In this document: piece after piece, positions 45,109 through 54,132 of the stretch
Layout: the number at the start of each line of letters is the position of its first letter
Numbering within the stretch: the stretch's first letter is position 1
Origin: Planctomycetota bacterium
GTDB taxonomy: Bacteria > Planctomycetota > Planctomycetia > Pirellulales > PNKZ01
Reading direction: 5' to 3'
Length of the DNA stretch: 64,000 nucleotides
NCBI GenBank assembly: GCA_018242585.1
Contig: JAFEBQ010000008.1
Coordinates: forward strand, 57,494-121,493
The notes under the pieces: model-generated
Seen by the model: only the letters and a program-made list of their open reading frames with translations
Databases searched by the model: none
Told to the model about the DNA's origin: nothing
Made by a program: the position numbers and the translations under genes

Positions 45109-46164
45109 ATGCGCACTTGCTTGAGTTCAATCGTCCCAGTGGCCGGCTGGCTCGCACTGGCGACCTGTTTCGCGCTGGCAGCGCCGTCCGTGGCCGCCGA
45201 GCCGCGCGTCGAAATGGTGCTGGGGACCGAGCCTGGCTTCCCCGCCACGGGTCTGCGCAACTGGTTCACCTTGCTCACCGAGTTGAAGGTTGACAATCTA
45301 CAAATCCGCGGCGCGGCGGCCACCGACAAGATCGAGATCGTCACCCGGGGGCCCGCCAACGCCACGATCTATGTGGTCCACGGCCGGTTGACCGGCGGGA
45401 ACCAGTTGATCGTCCCCGGCGCGCGCTTCGGCAGCGGCGATCGCAACGGCATTCGCAACTGGCTCGAACAACTCAAAAAGGAAGGAGCCGACCGCGCCGC
45501 CGGCGCGCCGCGCGAGTCGTTCGGGCTGACGCCCCAACTACGGGCGCTGGTCGAAGGAGACTTGTCCCGGCCGGTCGATATCTCGACCGCTGATCAGCCG
45601 ACCAAGGCGATCGTGGAACGACTGGCCACGCGGCTGGCTTACCCGCTGTTGGCCGATCCGGCGGCTCGTGCCGCGCTGGCCGAAGCCGACCCGGTGGCCG
45701 ACGAGCTAAAGGGCGTGTCGATCGGCACCACGGTTGCCGCCCTGGCGCGAACCGCGGGCTACGCCGTCGTGCCACGAACCGGCTCGCAAGGAAAGCCCGA
45801 GTATTTGCTGACGCCGCTGGCGTCGACCAAGGAAAGCTGGCCGGTCGGCTGGACACCGGCCCACAAGGACGGGGAAATCGTCCCCGGCATTGTCGAGGTC
45901 ATCAACGTCGAAATCGAAGACACGCCCGTCGCCGAAATTGTCGAAGTGGTCACCGAGCGGTTGAAGCTGCCGGTGATTTACGATCGAGCAATCATGAAGC
46001 GGCAGCGACTCGACCCGACCCGGGCGAAGGCCTCGTTCCCGGCGGGCAAGTCGATGTACGCGATCGTGCTCCGCCGCGCGATGTTCAAAGCCAGTTTGAC
46101 CTACGAGATGCGGCTCGACGATTCGGGGAAGCCGTTCTTGTGGATCACGAGCGTGAATCCTTAG
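45109..46164 (+). CDS. Secreted unknown protein with C-terminal STN/secretin-like repeat
   Basis: 351 residues from ATG 45109, after GGAAGGAG. Signal peptide MRTCLSSIVPVAGWLALATCFALAAPSVAAEPR. Middle part with alternating strands (LQIRGAAATDKIEIVTRGPANATIYVVHGRL). The C-terminal 90 residues (VEVINVEIEDTPVAEIVEVVTERLKLPVIYDRAIMKRQRLDPTRAKASFPAGKSMYAIVLRRAMFKASLTYEMRLDDSGKPFLWITS) look like an STN/secretin-N-type module as found in many Planctomycetota proteins. Its role is unknown. Followed 28 bases later by the PYR-domain gene, so they may share a transcript. Confidence 0.75.
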   Translation: MRTCLSSIVPVAGWLALATCFALAAPSVAAEPRVEMVLGTEPGFPATGLRNWFTLLTELKVDNLQIRGAAATDKIEIVTRGPANATIYVVHGRLTGGNQLIVPGARFGSGDRNGIRNWLEQLKKEGADRAAGAPRESFGLTPQLRALVEGDLSRPVDISTADQPTKAIVERLATRLAYPLLADPAARAALAEADPVADELKGVSIGTTVAALARTAGYAVVPRTGSQGKPEYLLTPLASTKESWPVGWTPAHKDGEIVPGIVEVINVEIEDTPVAEIVEVVTERLKLPVIYDRAIMKRQRLDPTRAKASFPAGKSMYAIVLRRAMFKASLTYEMRLDDSGKPFLWITSVNP

Positions 46165-46192
46165 CACCGTAACTCTCAAAGCCACATTTGCC

Positions 46193-46675
46193 ATGATCGC
46201 TGGTCACGATATTGCCGCCGCGCTGGTTGAATTGGGCGTCACCGACGTGGTCTGGTTGCCCGACTCGATGCTCGGCACCTGGGAAGCGGCGTTCAGTGGG
46301 CACGACCGGTTGCGCTTGCTGCGCGTTTGCCGCGAAGGCGAAGCCTGGGTGCTGGCGGCCGGGCTGTACCTGGGGGGCCGCGAGCCGGTGGTCATCATGC
46401 AGACGACCGGCATGTTCGACTCGGGCGATGCGCTGCGCAACGTCTATTACGACATGCAGCTTCCGCTGTTCGCCATGATCGGCTACCGCAGCTTCTTGCT
46501 GCCCGGCTCGACCGACAGCGCCCGGCAGTACGCCGAGCCGATTCTCGACGCCTGGGGGCTCGACTATTTGCTGTTGGGCGAGCCCGCCGACCTGGAACAA
46601 TTGAAGCGTCACCGCCAAGCCTGCCGCGCCGAGAACAAACCCTGCGTGGTGCTGCTGCCCGAAGGGCGTGGCTAG
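46193..46675 (+). CDS. Stand-alone TPP-enzyme PYR domain (phosphonopyruvate/sulfopyruvate decarboxylase alpha-like)
   Basis: 160 residues matching only the pyrimidine-binding (PYR) half of a thiamine diphosphate decarboxylase: DIAAALVELGVTDVVWLPDSMLG, RVCREGEAWVLAAGLYLGGREPVVIMQTTGMFDSGDALRN, MIGYRSFLLPGSTDSARQYAEPILDAWGL. The Glu in CREGEAW corresponds to the residue that activates the TPP aminopyrimidine. The PP half (as in ComE or the C-terminus of phosphonopyruvate decarboxylase) is not encoded nearby, so it must pair with a distant partner or work differently. The start ATG has no strong Shine-Dalgarno. Confidence 0.8.
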   Translation: MIAGHDIAAALVELGVTDVVWLPDSMLGTWEAAFSGHDRLRLLRVCREGEAWVLAAGLYLGGREPVVIMQTTGMFDSGDALRNVYYDMQLPLFAMIGYRSFLLPGSTDSARQYAEPILDAWGLDYLLLGEPADLEQLKRHRQACRAENKPCVVLLPEGRG

Positions 46676-46713
46676 GCGCTGCCCATCAAAGGGCTCGATC
46701 CGTGTCCATCGAG

Positions 46714-46833
46714 TTTCTTGTGGCTGCGCCACCCTGGTTGCGAGGCAACCAGGGCCACCCGAATGTGTGCCAATGCTTAAGCGCTGGGTGGCCTCGGTTG
46801 CAAAGCAACCGAGGTCGCGTCAGCGACAAGAAA
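46714..46833. repeat. Inverted pair of two-hairpin elements (copies 1 and 2)
   Basis: Copy 1 (46714-46760, reverse) and copy 2 (46786-46833, forward) share GGGTGGCC, a variable stem with 5-base loop, a second small stem and the tail caagaaa. The stem sequences differ but each pairs perfectly: CTGGTTG/CAACCAG and TCGGTTG/CAACCGA; second stems GTGGC/GCCAC and GTCGC/GCGAC. They lie between convergent genes. Confidence 0.85.
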
Positions 46834-46902
46834 CCATTGTTGTGCGCTCTCGAAGACCCACTGCTGCCGAAGGAAAACGCGCCTTTGCTCTTCGCGATTG
46901 CG

Positions 46903-48042
46903 TTAGCGTGCCGCTTCAAAGCTCGTCAACAGTTCGGTCACGCGCTGTTGGAACCGCTCGGGGCCGAAGGCGTCGAGCATCGCCTGGCGCAGGGCGTCGG
47001 GCCGATAGACCAACGGATGCGGGTGAGTTCTCTGGAGCAGTTGGACCGACGCCTCCGCAATGGCCGAGACATCGTGCGGATCGACCAACACGCCCAGTTC
47101 GCCCTGCTTCAAGGCGTCAACCGAGCCGTCCTGGTTTCCGGCCAGCACCGGCTTGCCGGAAGCCATTGCTTCGAGGAATACAATGCCGAAGCCTTCGCCG
47201 TTGCTGGGCATGGCAAACACATCGGCCAACCGGTAGTAATCGGCCAGTTCGGTGTCGGGAATGAAGCCGGTGAACGTCACGCAATCGGTCACCTTCAATT
47301 CGGCGGCCAGCCGCTCGAGTCGCCCACGCTCGGGTCCGCGGCCGCCGATGATGTAACGCACCCCGGGCACCGCCTGGCGAATGGCGGGCAGCGCGCGAAG
47401 CACCTGGTCATTGCCCTTGTACCGTTCGGTCTCGACCAGCCGGGCAATGGTCAACAACACCGGCTGGTCCGGCCGCAAGCCATGCCGGCGGAGCAGAAAC
47501 TCGGGCTTGGGGCCGAGTTGGAATTGCTCGGCCGCCAGCGTGTTGGGCAACTCGGTGATTCGCGATTGCTCAAACGGCAACTGGGTCAGCAGCCGCTGGC
47601 GCGTCACGCTGCTGACCGGCAACACCCGATCAGCGTTCAGCAGCGCCGGCCCCACGCGATCGCCGTTCAACTTCCAGACTTCAACCCCGTGAGCGACAAT
47701 CCAATAAGGAATCCCTAGCCGGCGTTTCAACAGCGCCGCCAACGGCGAGAAGTTCGCGTGTACCGAAATGATCAAGTCGGGCCGCTCGCGCAGCGCCAGC
47801 CAAGACGCCAACCCTGCAAATGCCGTGGTGCGCAAGGCCACGGGATAACCACCGGCCGTATGAAAACTGATCGAGCCGCGCTGGGCCGCGCCCCTTTCGA
47901 CGGGATCATTCTTGATGATCACGCGCGTCTGGCGCACTTGGCCGCATCCCTCCAGCGCCCGCAACAGGCACGCCGAGAACCGTTGGATGCCGCCGGCCGG
48001 GCCGGGCAAGTTTGGCAACCAAACGTGAAGCGTTTCAAGCAT
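46903..48042 (-). CDS. Glycosyltransferase family 4 (GT-B)
   Basis: 379 residues from ATG 48042. GT-B fold with two Rossmann halves: the N-terminal acceptor half has LPNLPGPAGGIQRFSACLLRALEG and IVAHGVEVWKLNGDRVGPALLNADRVLPVSSVTRQRLL. The C-terminal donor half has PVLLTIARLVETERYKGNDQVLRALPAIRQAVPGVRYIIGGRGPERGRLERLAAELKVTDCVTFTGFIPDTELADYYRLADVFAMPSNGEGFGIVFLEAMASGKPVLAGNQDGSVDAL. The GEGFGIVFLEAMA motif carries the EX7E pattern of GT4. Transfers a sugar from a nucleotide donor, probably in polysaccharide or glycolipid synthesis. No polysaccharide cluster surrounds it. Confidence 0.93.
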   Translation of the reverse strand: MLETLHVWLPNLPGPAGGIQRFSACLLRALEGCGQVRQTRVIIKNDPVERGAAQRGSISFHTAGGYPVALRTTAFAGLASWLALRERPDLIISVHANFSPLAALLKRRLGIPYWIVAHGVEVWKLNGDRVGPALLNADRVLPVSSVTRQRLLTQLPFEQSRITELPNTLAAEQFQLGPKPEFLLRRHGLRPDQPVLLTIARLVETERYKGNDQVLRALPAIRQAVPGVRYIIGGRGPERGRLERLAAELKVTDCVTFTGFIPDTELADYYRLADVFAMPSNGEGFGIVFLEAMASGKPVLAGNQDGSVDALKQGELGVLVDPHDVSAIAEASVQLLQRTHPHPLVYRPDALRQAMLDAFGPERFQQRVTELLTSFEAAR

Positions 48043-48446
48043 GGGGAGGTGCGGCAACGAGTTGCCTCGCGCCAAAAGAAAATCGCGTTGCGCCCCGACC
48101 GCCTAGGCGACGGATGAGGCGATAAAATTCCGTGAAGCTGTTCCTGACGCGAGGTGACTCCCGCGAAGCACGTCGCGCCACTTGGGGTGGGATACTAAAC
48201 TGAGAACCAGACACCGTGCGCAGCCTGGAAGAAGTTCGCCCGCCGACTCATGTCGACCGCGAACGCCCCCGCCCAGATGACCTCTGCGCCCGATGCCCCG
48301 GACATGACCACGCTAAGCCCTGACAGCACGCCGACATACCATTTGCGGGCGCGCGTACAGGTCATATCCGGTTTCATCTTAAACTACGCCATTCTGTCAG
48401 CAAGCTAAATCAAACTACGACAATTTGTCGCACCATACTCGAAGAC
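48043..48446. other. Gap between GT4 and vWA genes
   Basis: About 400 bases. A 60-codon minus-strand frame at 48195-48377 (MKPDMTCTRARKWYVGVLSGL...) has one hydrophobic stretch, but no ribosome-binding site was confirmed and the sequence matches nothing I know, so it is not called. No repeat family member was recognised. Confidence 0.4.
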
Positions 48447-50705
48447 TCACACCAGCCCCCACCGCTTTCGTAGATACCACTCGGCGCTGAACATGGCGAC
48501 AAACGCCAAAATCACCCACGGCTTGTCGTACTGAGTGGTCTTCGTCTGCTTTTCCATCTGCGACTCGTCAATCGTCTGGCGCAGGTCACGGAGCAACTCG
48601 GGCAACTGCTCGGGGGCTACCACCCGGCCGGGAGTCAGCTTGGCCAGACTGCGCAGCAGTGCGGTATCGGCCGCTGGGTTGTCCATCTCGAGATCGTTCT
48701 GATAGACGAGAAATCGCGCCTCGGCCGTGCCAAGCACCGTCGTGCCGCGCTGCGCGGTCACGTGCAGCACGTAATCGCCGGCCTGATCCGTCTCGGCGAA
48801 CGTGCCGATCGTCTGGTCCTGTTGACGGCGCAGTTGAGCGCGCGAGGTCTGCTCGTTCGGCTTGCGCACATCGACGACAAAGCTCGCGTCGGGAACTTCC
48901 TGCCCTTCGTTCGACAAGGCAGTGACAACGAACTCCACGCGGCTCCCCGGCGCAAAGCGGCGCTGATCCAGCCGGATCAGCACACGCCCTTCGGCTTCTT
49001 CCTTGCGGGCCAGCCACAGAATCGACTGTCGCCAGAAGCGGCGATGCTCCGCGCTGGACTCCGACATGGCCCAATGCCAGGTCGAATCCCCTGCAAAGGC
49101 CAACACCCGGCCCGCGCCAAAGTCCTTGGCCACCAACAGCGGGTTCCCTTCGCTAGATTCGGCCAGCACAATGCCGCCGGTCTTGATCCCCCGAAACCGG
49201 TTCGCTCCTTCGAGCGGCGGCAACTTGCGCCAGGCTTCGTCGTTCTGGCTGGTGGGGGCGAGCATCATCAAACTTTGCGTCCGGCCGATCCGCGTCGGCT
49301 GCATCGTTTGCGGCTTGTTCCAGTGCAAGTCCTCGCGCAACGGCTCGTCGAAGTTCTGGCGTTCCAGGCGGTCGATCACCACCGGCAAGGCGTCGGCCAG
49401 CGGCGTCCGTCCCCAGCCACCGGCGCCAAAGCTATGAAAACCGCCGAGCATCATCAGCCCCGCGCCGCGTTCGATGGCGGTCCCCAGCCGGCGCAGCTCG
49501 CCGGGCTCGAACGCCATGCTGTCGATGTCGCCCAGGATATAGACGTCGTAGCGCCCCGGCTGGAACTTGTCGATCAAGTCCGCGGGGCGCGTCTCGGGAC
49601 GCTGCGCATCGATGCGCAGATAGTCAGTCTTGATGTTCGGCGAGGTGTCGAGGACGCGGCGGATGAATTTCTGCTCAACCCGCGCTGTCCCTTCGATGTA
49701 CAAGACGTTGACGCCGCCAGAAAGGACCGTGACGAACGTGCTCAGCTCGTTGTTCGTGGTCAGCAACTCGCCGGGCTGCTGGGGCACGCGTAAGGTGAGC
49801 TTGAACTCGCCGGCGCGCTCGGGCACGTAGTCGAAATCGACCGGCCACGATTGACCGTCACTGGGGCGATTGAGGGACGTCGCGCCGACAGGCGACATCG
49901 TGTTCAGCGCCGTCTCGAACAGCAACTGGCAGGGGACCGGCTGATTGGCGTAGCCATCGATGCGGATCGTGCCCGTGACAGGCAACTCGTTCTTCACATA
50001 GACCGTCGAAGGAACCACGAGCGACTGCACCGCCACGTCGCGGCGTTGCCCCGGGCCTCGATCCTGCCCCAACGGCACCACGTACAGCCCGCAGCCCAGA
50101 TCCCCCAGCCGGCGCGCCGACCCTTGCGGCGCGACATCGTTCGGCGACACGGCGCGCTGAGCGCCGTCGCTCATCAGAATCACCCCTGTCAACCGCTGGC
50201 TGGCGTGTTGCCGCAATACTTCTTGCAGCGCCGCCCCGATCGCCGTCTGAGAACCGTCGGGCTTTTCTCCCAGACCGATCTTTCCCTTGTCGACCGTCAA
50301 GGGATGCAGCTCGGAGTCAAAGCTGTACGCCTTGACCTGCACCGTCTCGTCGAACGAAGCGATCTCGGCGGCCGCGCCGTCCAGGGCGTTGCGCTCGGCC
50401 GTCCAGCGACTTAGGCCGCCGGCCATGTCGTCGACCTGCATGCTGCGCGAGCGATCGGCCAGAATCACCACCGTTGAGGCGTGCTTGACCTTGGTGGTGT
50501 GTACGCGCGCCGGCCGCGCCATCGTCCACAAGGCGACGGCAATGGCCCCCAATCGCAACACGATCAGCAGCCGCCGGCGGTTGGTCGATAGCTTGCGGCT
50601 GCTGGGACCGATGAACAGCAACAACACCAGCACGGCCGCGGCGGCCAATAGCCCCCACCAGCCGCCAACCGGCGATGCCGTCCAACTTTGCAACCACTCG
50701 ACCAT
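48447..50705 (-). CDS. vWA and GATase1-like membrane protein (BatA/B-type operon member)
   Basis: 752 residues. Two N-terminal helices (WWGLLAAAAVLVLLLFIGPSS and LLIVLRLGAIAVALWTMARPA), then a von Willebrand A domain with an intact metal-ion site DRSRSM (DxSxS) and TGVILMSDGAQRA. A class I glutamine-amidotransferase-like domain without a catalytic Cys follows (VLYIEGTARVEQKFIRRVLDT, MMLGGFHSFGAGGWGRTPLADALPVVID). A beta-rich segment and a C-terminal helix (PWVILAFVAMFSAEWYLRKRW) end the protein. Similar proteins accompany MoxR ATPases and DUF58 in Bacteroidota and Planctomycetota; a protein-quality or envelope-assembly role is suspected. Pairs with the next gene, 35 bases upstream. Confidence 0.85.
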   Translation of the reverse strand: MVEWLQSWTASPVGGWWGLLAAAAVLVLLLFIGPSSRKLSTNRRRLLIVLRLGAIAVALWTMARPARVHTTKVKHASTVVILADRSRSMQVDDMAGGLSRWTAERNALDGAAAEIASFDETVQVKAYSFDSELHPLTVDKGKIGLGEKPDGSQTAIGAALQEVLRQHASQRLTGVILMSDGAQRAVSPNDVAPQGSARRLGDLGCGLYVVPLGQDRGPGQRRDVAVQSLVVPSTVYVKNELPVTGTIRIDGYANQPVPCQLLFETALNTMSPVGATSLNRPSDGQSWPVDFDYVPERAGEFKLTLRVPQQPGELLTTNNELSTFVTVLSGGVNVLYIEGTARVEQKFIRRVLDTSPNIKTDYLRIDAQRPETRPADLIDKFQPGRYDVYILGDIDSMAFEPGELRRLGTAIERGAGLMMLGGFHSFGAGGWGRTPLADALPVVIDRLERQNFDEPLREDLHWNKPQTMQPTRIGRTQSLMMLAPTSQNDEAWRKLPPLEGANRFRGIKTGGIVLAESSEGNPLLVAKDFGAGRVLAFAGDSTWHWAMSESSAEHRRFWRQSILWLARKEEAEGRVLIRLDQRRFAPGSRVEFVVTALSNEGQEVPDASFVVDVRKPNEQTSRAQLRRQQDQTIGTFAETDQAGDYVLHVTAQRGTTVLGTAEARFLVYQNDLEMDNPAADTALLRSLAKLTPGRVVAPEQLPELLRDLRQTIDESQMEKQTKTTQYDKPWVILAFVAMFSAEWYLRKRWGLV

Positions 50706-50740
50706 CGAACGTCACTTTGCGTTGAAACAAACTGCTGGCG

Positions 50741-52906
50741 TCAGGCCGCCTTGTCGGGCACTTCGCGATAGAACCGATTGGCGGTCAGATATTCAAACCC
50801 CATCGCCAGACACAGCGCCAGGATGATGTACGGAAACCATTCGCGACCGACCCGGTTGCTCGACACCACCCGATCGACTTGAATCCGATCGCGGGCCAAC
50901 TGGAACTTGAAGTCGCCAAACACCTGGGCCAACTCATCTTTGTCGACTCGCGCCAGTTGCGTGGCGTCGGCCGGCAAGTTGGCGCTGAACCCGAGATGGA
51001 CGCGATCTTTCTCGCCGCCGGCGTCGATCCGATAGTTGCCGGGATCCTCGGTTCGCGGGATCACCAGCGTTGACTCGTCGGGCGCCACGCGCTCTCCCTC
51101 GCCCGAGCGATCGGGCCGGCTCAACAGGTACGTCGGCCGGCGCTCATCGGGTTCGAGCTGAATCACGGCCGGCTGCCCCGCCTGGTAATTGAACGAACGC
51201 TCCGAGTTCCCCACCAGATACAGCGTCATTTGGTCGACCAACATCACGAACGGCCAGGGTTCGAAGCCGGTCGGCAACATGTTCCAGCGCTCGGCGTCGG
51301 CCGTGCCGGGGGCTTCGCTGATCGGCGTGTCCAACAGCAAAACGCGGCCGCGGCCGATCGGCCGTTCGACCAGCGCCGGCAAGCCATCGGAATAGCGGGC
51401 CACGACCGCCATCGCGCTGGCCGCCTCGCCCAGGGTCCAATGCCGGTAAATTGGAAAGTTGTCCCAGGCGATATTCCCGCGCAGCGGCACGAACCGGGCC
51501 AGCGCCGGGTGATCGCTCTCGTCGGCCGGCAGATACAAGTCGCCGTTGGGATGCCGGGCCAGGAAGCCGAGCGCCGCCGGCAGCACCTCGCGCGCGGCCG
51601 CGCTGTTGAACGACGCCAGCGGTTGCGCGCCCGGGCCGGCGCACACCGCCAGCCCGCCGCCACCTTGCACAAACGAACCAAGCTGCTGCCAGACCGCGTC
51701 GGGCAGCGGCGACGGGTCGAGCAAGTAGACAGCCGCGTATTGATCCAACGGCACGCCGCTCAGTTGGCCGTAGCCTTGAATGTCGCAAGTGAACTTCGCG
51801 CGGCCGGCGCGGCGATACTCCTCGGGAGCGATTGCCTTGGCCAGGTAGCTCGCCTGGCGATGGCGCGGCTCGGGCGCGACGATCAACACCCGCCACGCCG
51901 GGCGCACCACGACGGTGAAGTAACGCGAGTCGTCGGCCGTCAGCCCGTCACCGCCCAATACCTTAACCATTCCCTGATTCACTCCCTCGTCCAAACCTGA
52001 CAGCGAGAACGAGACCGCCACCGAGCCGTCGGCCTGGGCGTCGACCAACGCCTCGTCGCGCTTTTGCAACTGGCCAGCGCGATCGACCAGGTACGATTCG
52101 ACCGTCCGCTGTCCGCCGGGGCCGACCGCCAACAGCTCGGTGCCGATCGACAGGCTACTGCCGCGCGAGACCGTCTCGGCCGACAACTTGAGCGGACCCA
52201 GGCCAAAGTTGTGCGGCTTCTCGACACCGACGTCGATCAGGTACAACCCCGTGACGTCGGCATCCTTCAGGGCTTTGCCCAACTCGCTTTCGGCCGAGGA
52301 TTTCCACGCCGACCGCGCCAGATCGGTGAGGACGTAAATCTCTTTGGGCAGTTCGCTGGTCTTGAGCAGCCGACAGGCCGGCGCGATTTGCTTCCAGAGA
52401 GGCTGGCCGACTTCGTCGATCTTTAATCGTTCGACATAGTGTGCCGCCGACGAGCGGTCGACCTGAAACGCCGAAGCGGTGCTGGCGCTGTCGATGACCG
52501 CCACCTGGCTGTCCTCGGGCAACTGTCCCAACAGCCAGTCAGCCGTCTCGCGCGCCACGTCAAGCCGGGACTTGTTCTCGTAGCGGTAGTCCATGTGCGG
52601 CAGCGTGTCGATCAAGAGCGCCACCGCCACCGGGCCGTCCCCCTTGCCCGACAGTCCCGGCACATTCTGCGACGTGGGGCGCGCCAGGGCCAGGGCGATC
52701 AACACGATCACCGCCATTCGCAGCAGCAACAGCAGCAAGTTGCGCAGGCGCATTTGCCGCCGGTTGGCGTTGTGCCGGGCGCGGACGAATCTCAGAGCCG
52801 GAAACTCGAGCACCTTGGGGCGCGGGCGCATGAGCAGGTGGAAGATCACCGGCACTGCGGCCAGTGCGGCGCCGCTCATCAACCAAGGGTTCAACAGTTC
52901 AGGCAT
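50741..52906 (-). CDS. BatA N-terminal/vWA membrane protein
   Basis: 721 residues from ATG 52906; the frame extends 52 codons upstream, but the BatA signature begins here: MPELLNPWLMSGAALAAVPVIFHLLMRPRPKVLEFPALRFVR. A second helix is NLLLLLLRMAVIVLIALALARP. The vWA-like domain (VAVALLIDTLPHMDYRYENKSRLDVAR) has a degraded metal site, DTLPHM instead of DxSxS. A GATase-like part and beta region follow, then a C-terminal helix (WFPYIILALCLAMGFEYLTANRF). First gene of the pair with the vWA/GATase protein. The MoxR ATPase and DUF58 genes that normally belong to this operon are not upstream. Confidence 0.88.
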   Translation of the reverse strand: MPELLNPWLMSGAALAAVPVIFHLLMRPRPKVLEFPALRFVRARHNANRRQMRLRNLLLLLLRMAVIVLIALALARPTSQNVPGLSGKGDGPVAVALLIDTLPHMDYRYENKSRLDVARETADWLLGQLPEDSQVAVIDSASTASAFQVDRSSAAHYVERLKIDEVGQPLWKQIAPACRLLKTSELPKEIYVLTDLARSAWKSSAESELGKALKDADVTGLYLIDVGVEKPHNFGLGPLKLSAETVSRGSSLSIGTELLAVGPGGQRTVESYLVDRAGQLQKRDEALVDAQADGSVAVSFSLSGLDEGVNQGMVKVLGGDGLTADDSRYFTVVVRPAWRVLIVAPEPRHRQASYLAKAIAPEEYRRAGRAKFTCDIQGYGQLSGVPLDQYAAVYLLDPSPLPDAVWQQLGSFVQGGGGLAVCAGPGAQPLASFNSAAAREVLPAALGFLARHPNGDLYLPADESDHPALARFVPLRGNIAWDNFPIYRHWTLGEAASAMAVVARYSDGLPALVERPIGRGRVLLLDTPISEAPGTADAERWNMLPTGFEPWPFVMLVDQMTLYLVGNSERSFNYQAGQPAVIQLEPDERRPTYLLSRPDRSGEGERVAPDESTLVIPRTEDPGNYRIDAGGEKDRVHLGFSANLPADATQLARVDKDELAQVFGDFKFQLARDRIQVDRVVSSNRVGREWFPYIILALCLAMGFEYLTANRFYREVPDKAA

Positions 52907-53153
52907 GACCGGTCGTTGAAACTCACGCGGGTAGCCATCGGGTGGCGCGTCGATCAATCGATCGCACGCCACGCCGACACGTCGGGGACGCCGCCGAGCG
53001 ATAGCTGGCGGTGTCCAGAACTCCATTGTAGCGGAACGGGCGCAAACTCGCCCCTGGCGCAAACCGGCGTGAATCGTTGCGGGTTCTTAACGGCGCAAGG
53101 CATTTCGGCCGCGCGGTGACGCGCCGTTGCTACGCACGCAAGCGAGGGGCGGT

Positions 53154-54014
53154 TCAGCCCTTCTTCAGCGCGACCACCCGGTGGAAGTGCAACTGCACCT
53201 CGCGATCGACCACCCGACGCACCCCTTCGACCAGGCAGCGCGGCTCGTTGTCTTCCTGGCCGAGCCGAATGATGTCGTCTAGCGCCATGCCGTGCGGCAC
53301 GGTGAAGGTCGACTGGTAGATGATCTGATTCCCAGCGTCGAGGTCGGGAACGATAAAGTGGCACGTCGCGCCGTAGGTCAGCATCCGGCTGGCGTAGGCC
53401 TCGTGATAAGGGCGCATGCCCGGGAAGCTGGGCAACAGGCCGTGGTGCAAGTTGATGATCCGGCCGCCGGCGTATTTCCAACACGCGCTCGGCGCGAGCA
53501 CCCGCATGTAGCGAGCCAGAATGATGTAGTCGACGTCATACTCGTCACAGATCGCCATCAGCCGTTCGTCGTCAACCTTGCCGGTGTCGTCGCCAACCTG
53601 ATGCCAGTCGACACCGAACTGCTCGGCCAGGTTGCGACAGTTCGGACGGTTGCCGAGCATGACCGCTGCGTCGGCCCGAATCTGCCCGTCGCGAATCCCC
53701 CGCAGCAGCGCCAAGGCCGGCTCGGGGCGATAGGTCGTGCAGATGGCCAACCGAGGCCGCGCGGCACGCCGCTCGGGGGACCAGACCCGAACCGACAAGC
53801 CGGTCGTCTTAGCCACCTCGGCCATGGCTCCTTGCAGATCGTCGAACCGCTCGGGGGCCAGCTCGATGCGCGACAACATGGCGAACAAGCAATCGTCGTC
53901 GTGATCGTACATCTGGATTTCGGCGATATTGGCCCCCTGACCCGTCACGTAGTGAATGATCGGGTCGGCCAGGCCCCGGTTGTCGGGCCCCACGGCGGTA
54001 ATCACAACTTGCAT
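53154..54014 (-). CDS. purU: Formyltetrahydrofolate deformylase
   Basis: Hydrolyses 10-formyl-THF to formate and THF, supplying formate for PurT and balancing one-carbon pools. 286 residues. The N-terminal ACT domain (QVVITAVGPDNRGLADPIIHYVTGQGANIAEIQMYDHDDDCLFAMLSRIEL) senses glycine/methionine in known PurU. The C-terminal formyltransferase-like domain has DYIILARYMRVL, RIINLHHGLLPSFPGMRPYHEAY (Asn and His of the catalytic N-H-D) and VPDLDAGNQIIYQ (catalytic Asp in DxD). The usual INIHHSFLPSF is INLHHGLLPSF. Minus strand; divergent from the pectate-lyase-like gene. Confidence 0.95.
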   Translation of the reverse strand: MQVVITAVGPDNRGLADPIIHYVTGQGANIAEIQMYDHDDDCLFAMLSRIELAPERFDDLQGAMAEVAKTTGLSVRVWSPERRAARPRLAICTTYRPEPALALLRGIRDGQIRADAAVMLGNRPNCRNLAEQFGVDWHQVGDDTGKVDDERLMAICDEYDVDYIILARYMRVLAPSACWKYAGGRIINLHHGLLPSFPGMRPYHEAYASRMLTYGATCHFIVPDLDAGNQIIYQSTFTVPHGMALDDIIRLGQEDNEPRCLVEGVRRVVDREVQLHFHRVVALKKG

Positions 54015-54132
54015 GGCAAACTCATGACGGAGCGAGAGTGTGTGAGATTGGTAAGTTTAGCACGCGGCTTGGTGATGGCATCCCCGGCAAGGCGTTAATC
54101 GCGAACGGCCAACGACTTGCATTCTCTGGTAG

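Noticed and set aside
46327-47718. 463-codon plus-strand frame covering the PYR gene, repeats and GT4 antisense
   Set aside because: It spans unrelated features in three contexts, so it cannot be one gene.
48195-48377. 60-codon minus-strand frame
   Set aside because: No ribosome-binding site or family resemblance could be confirmed.
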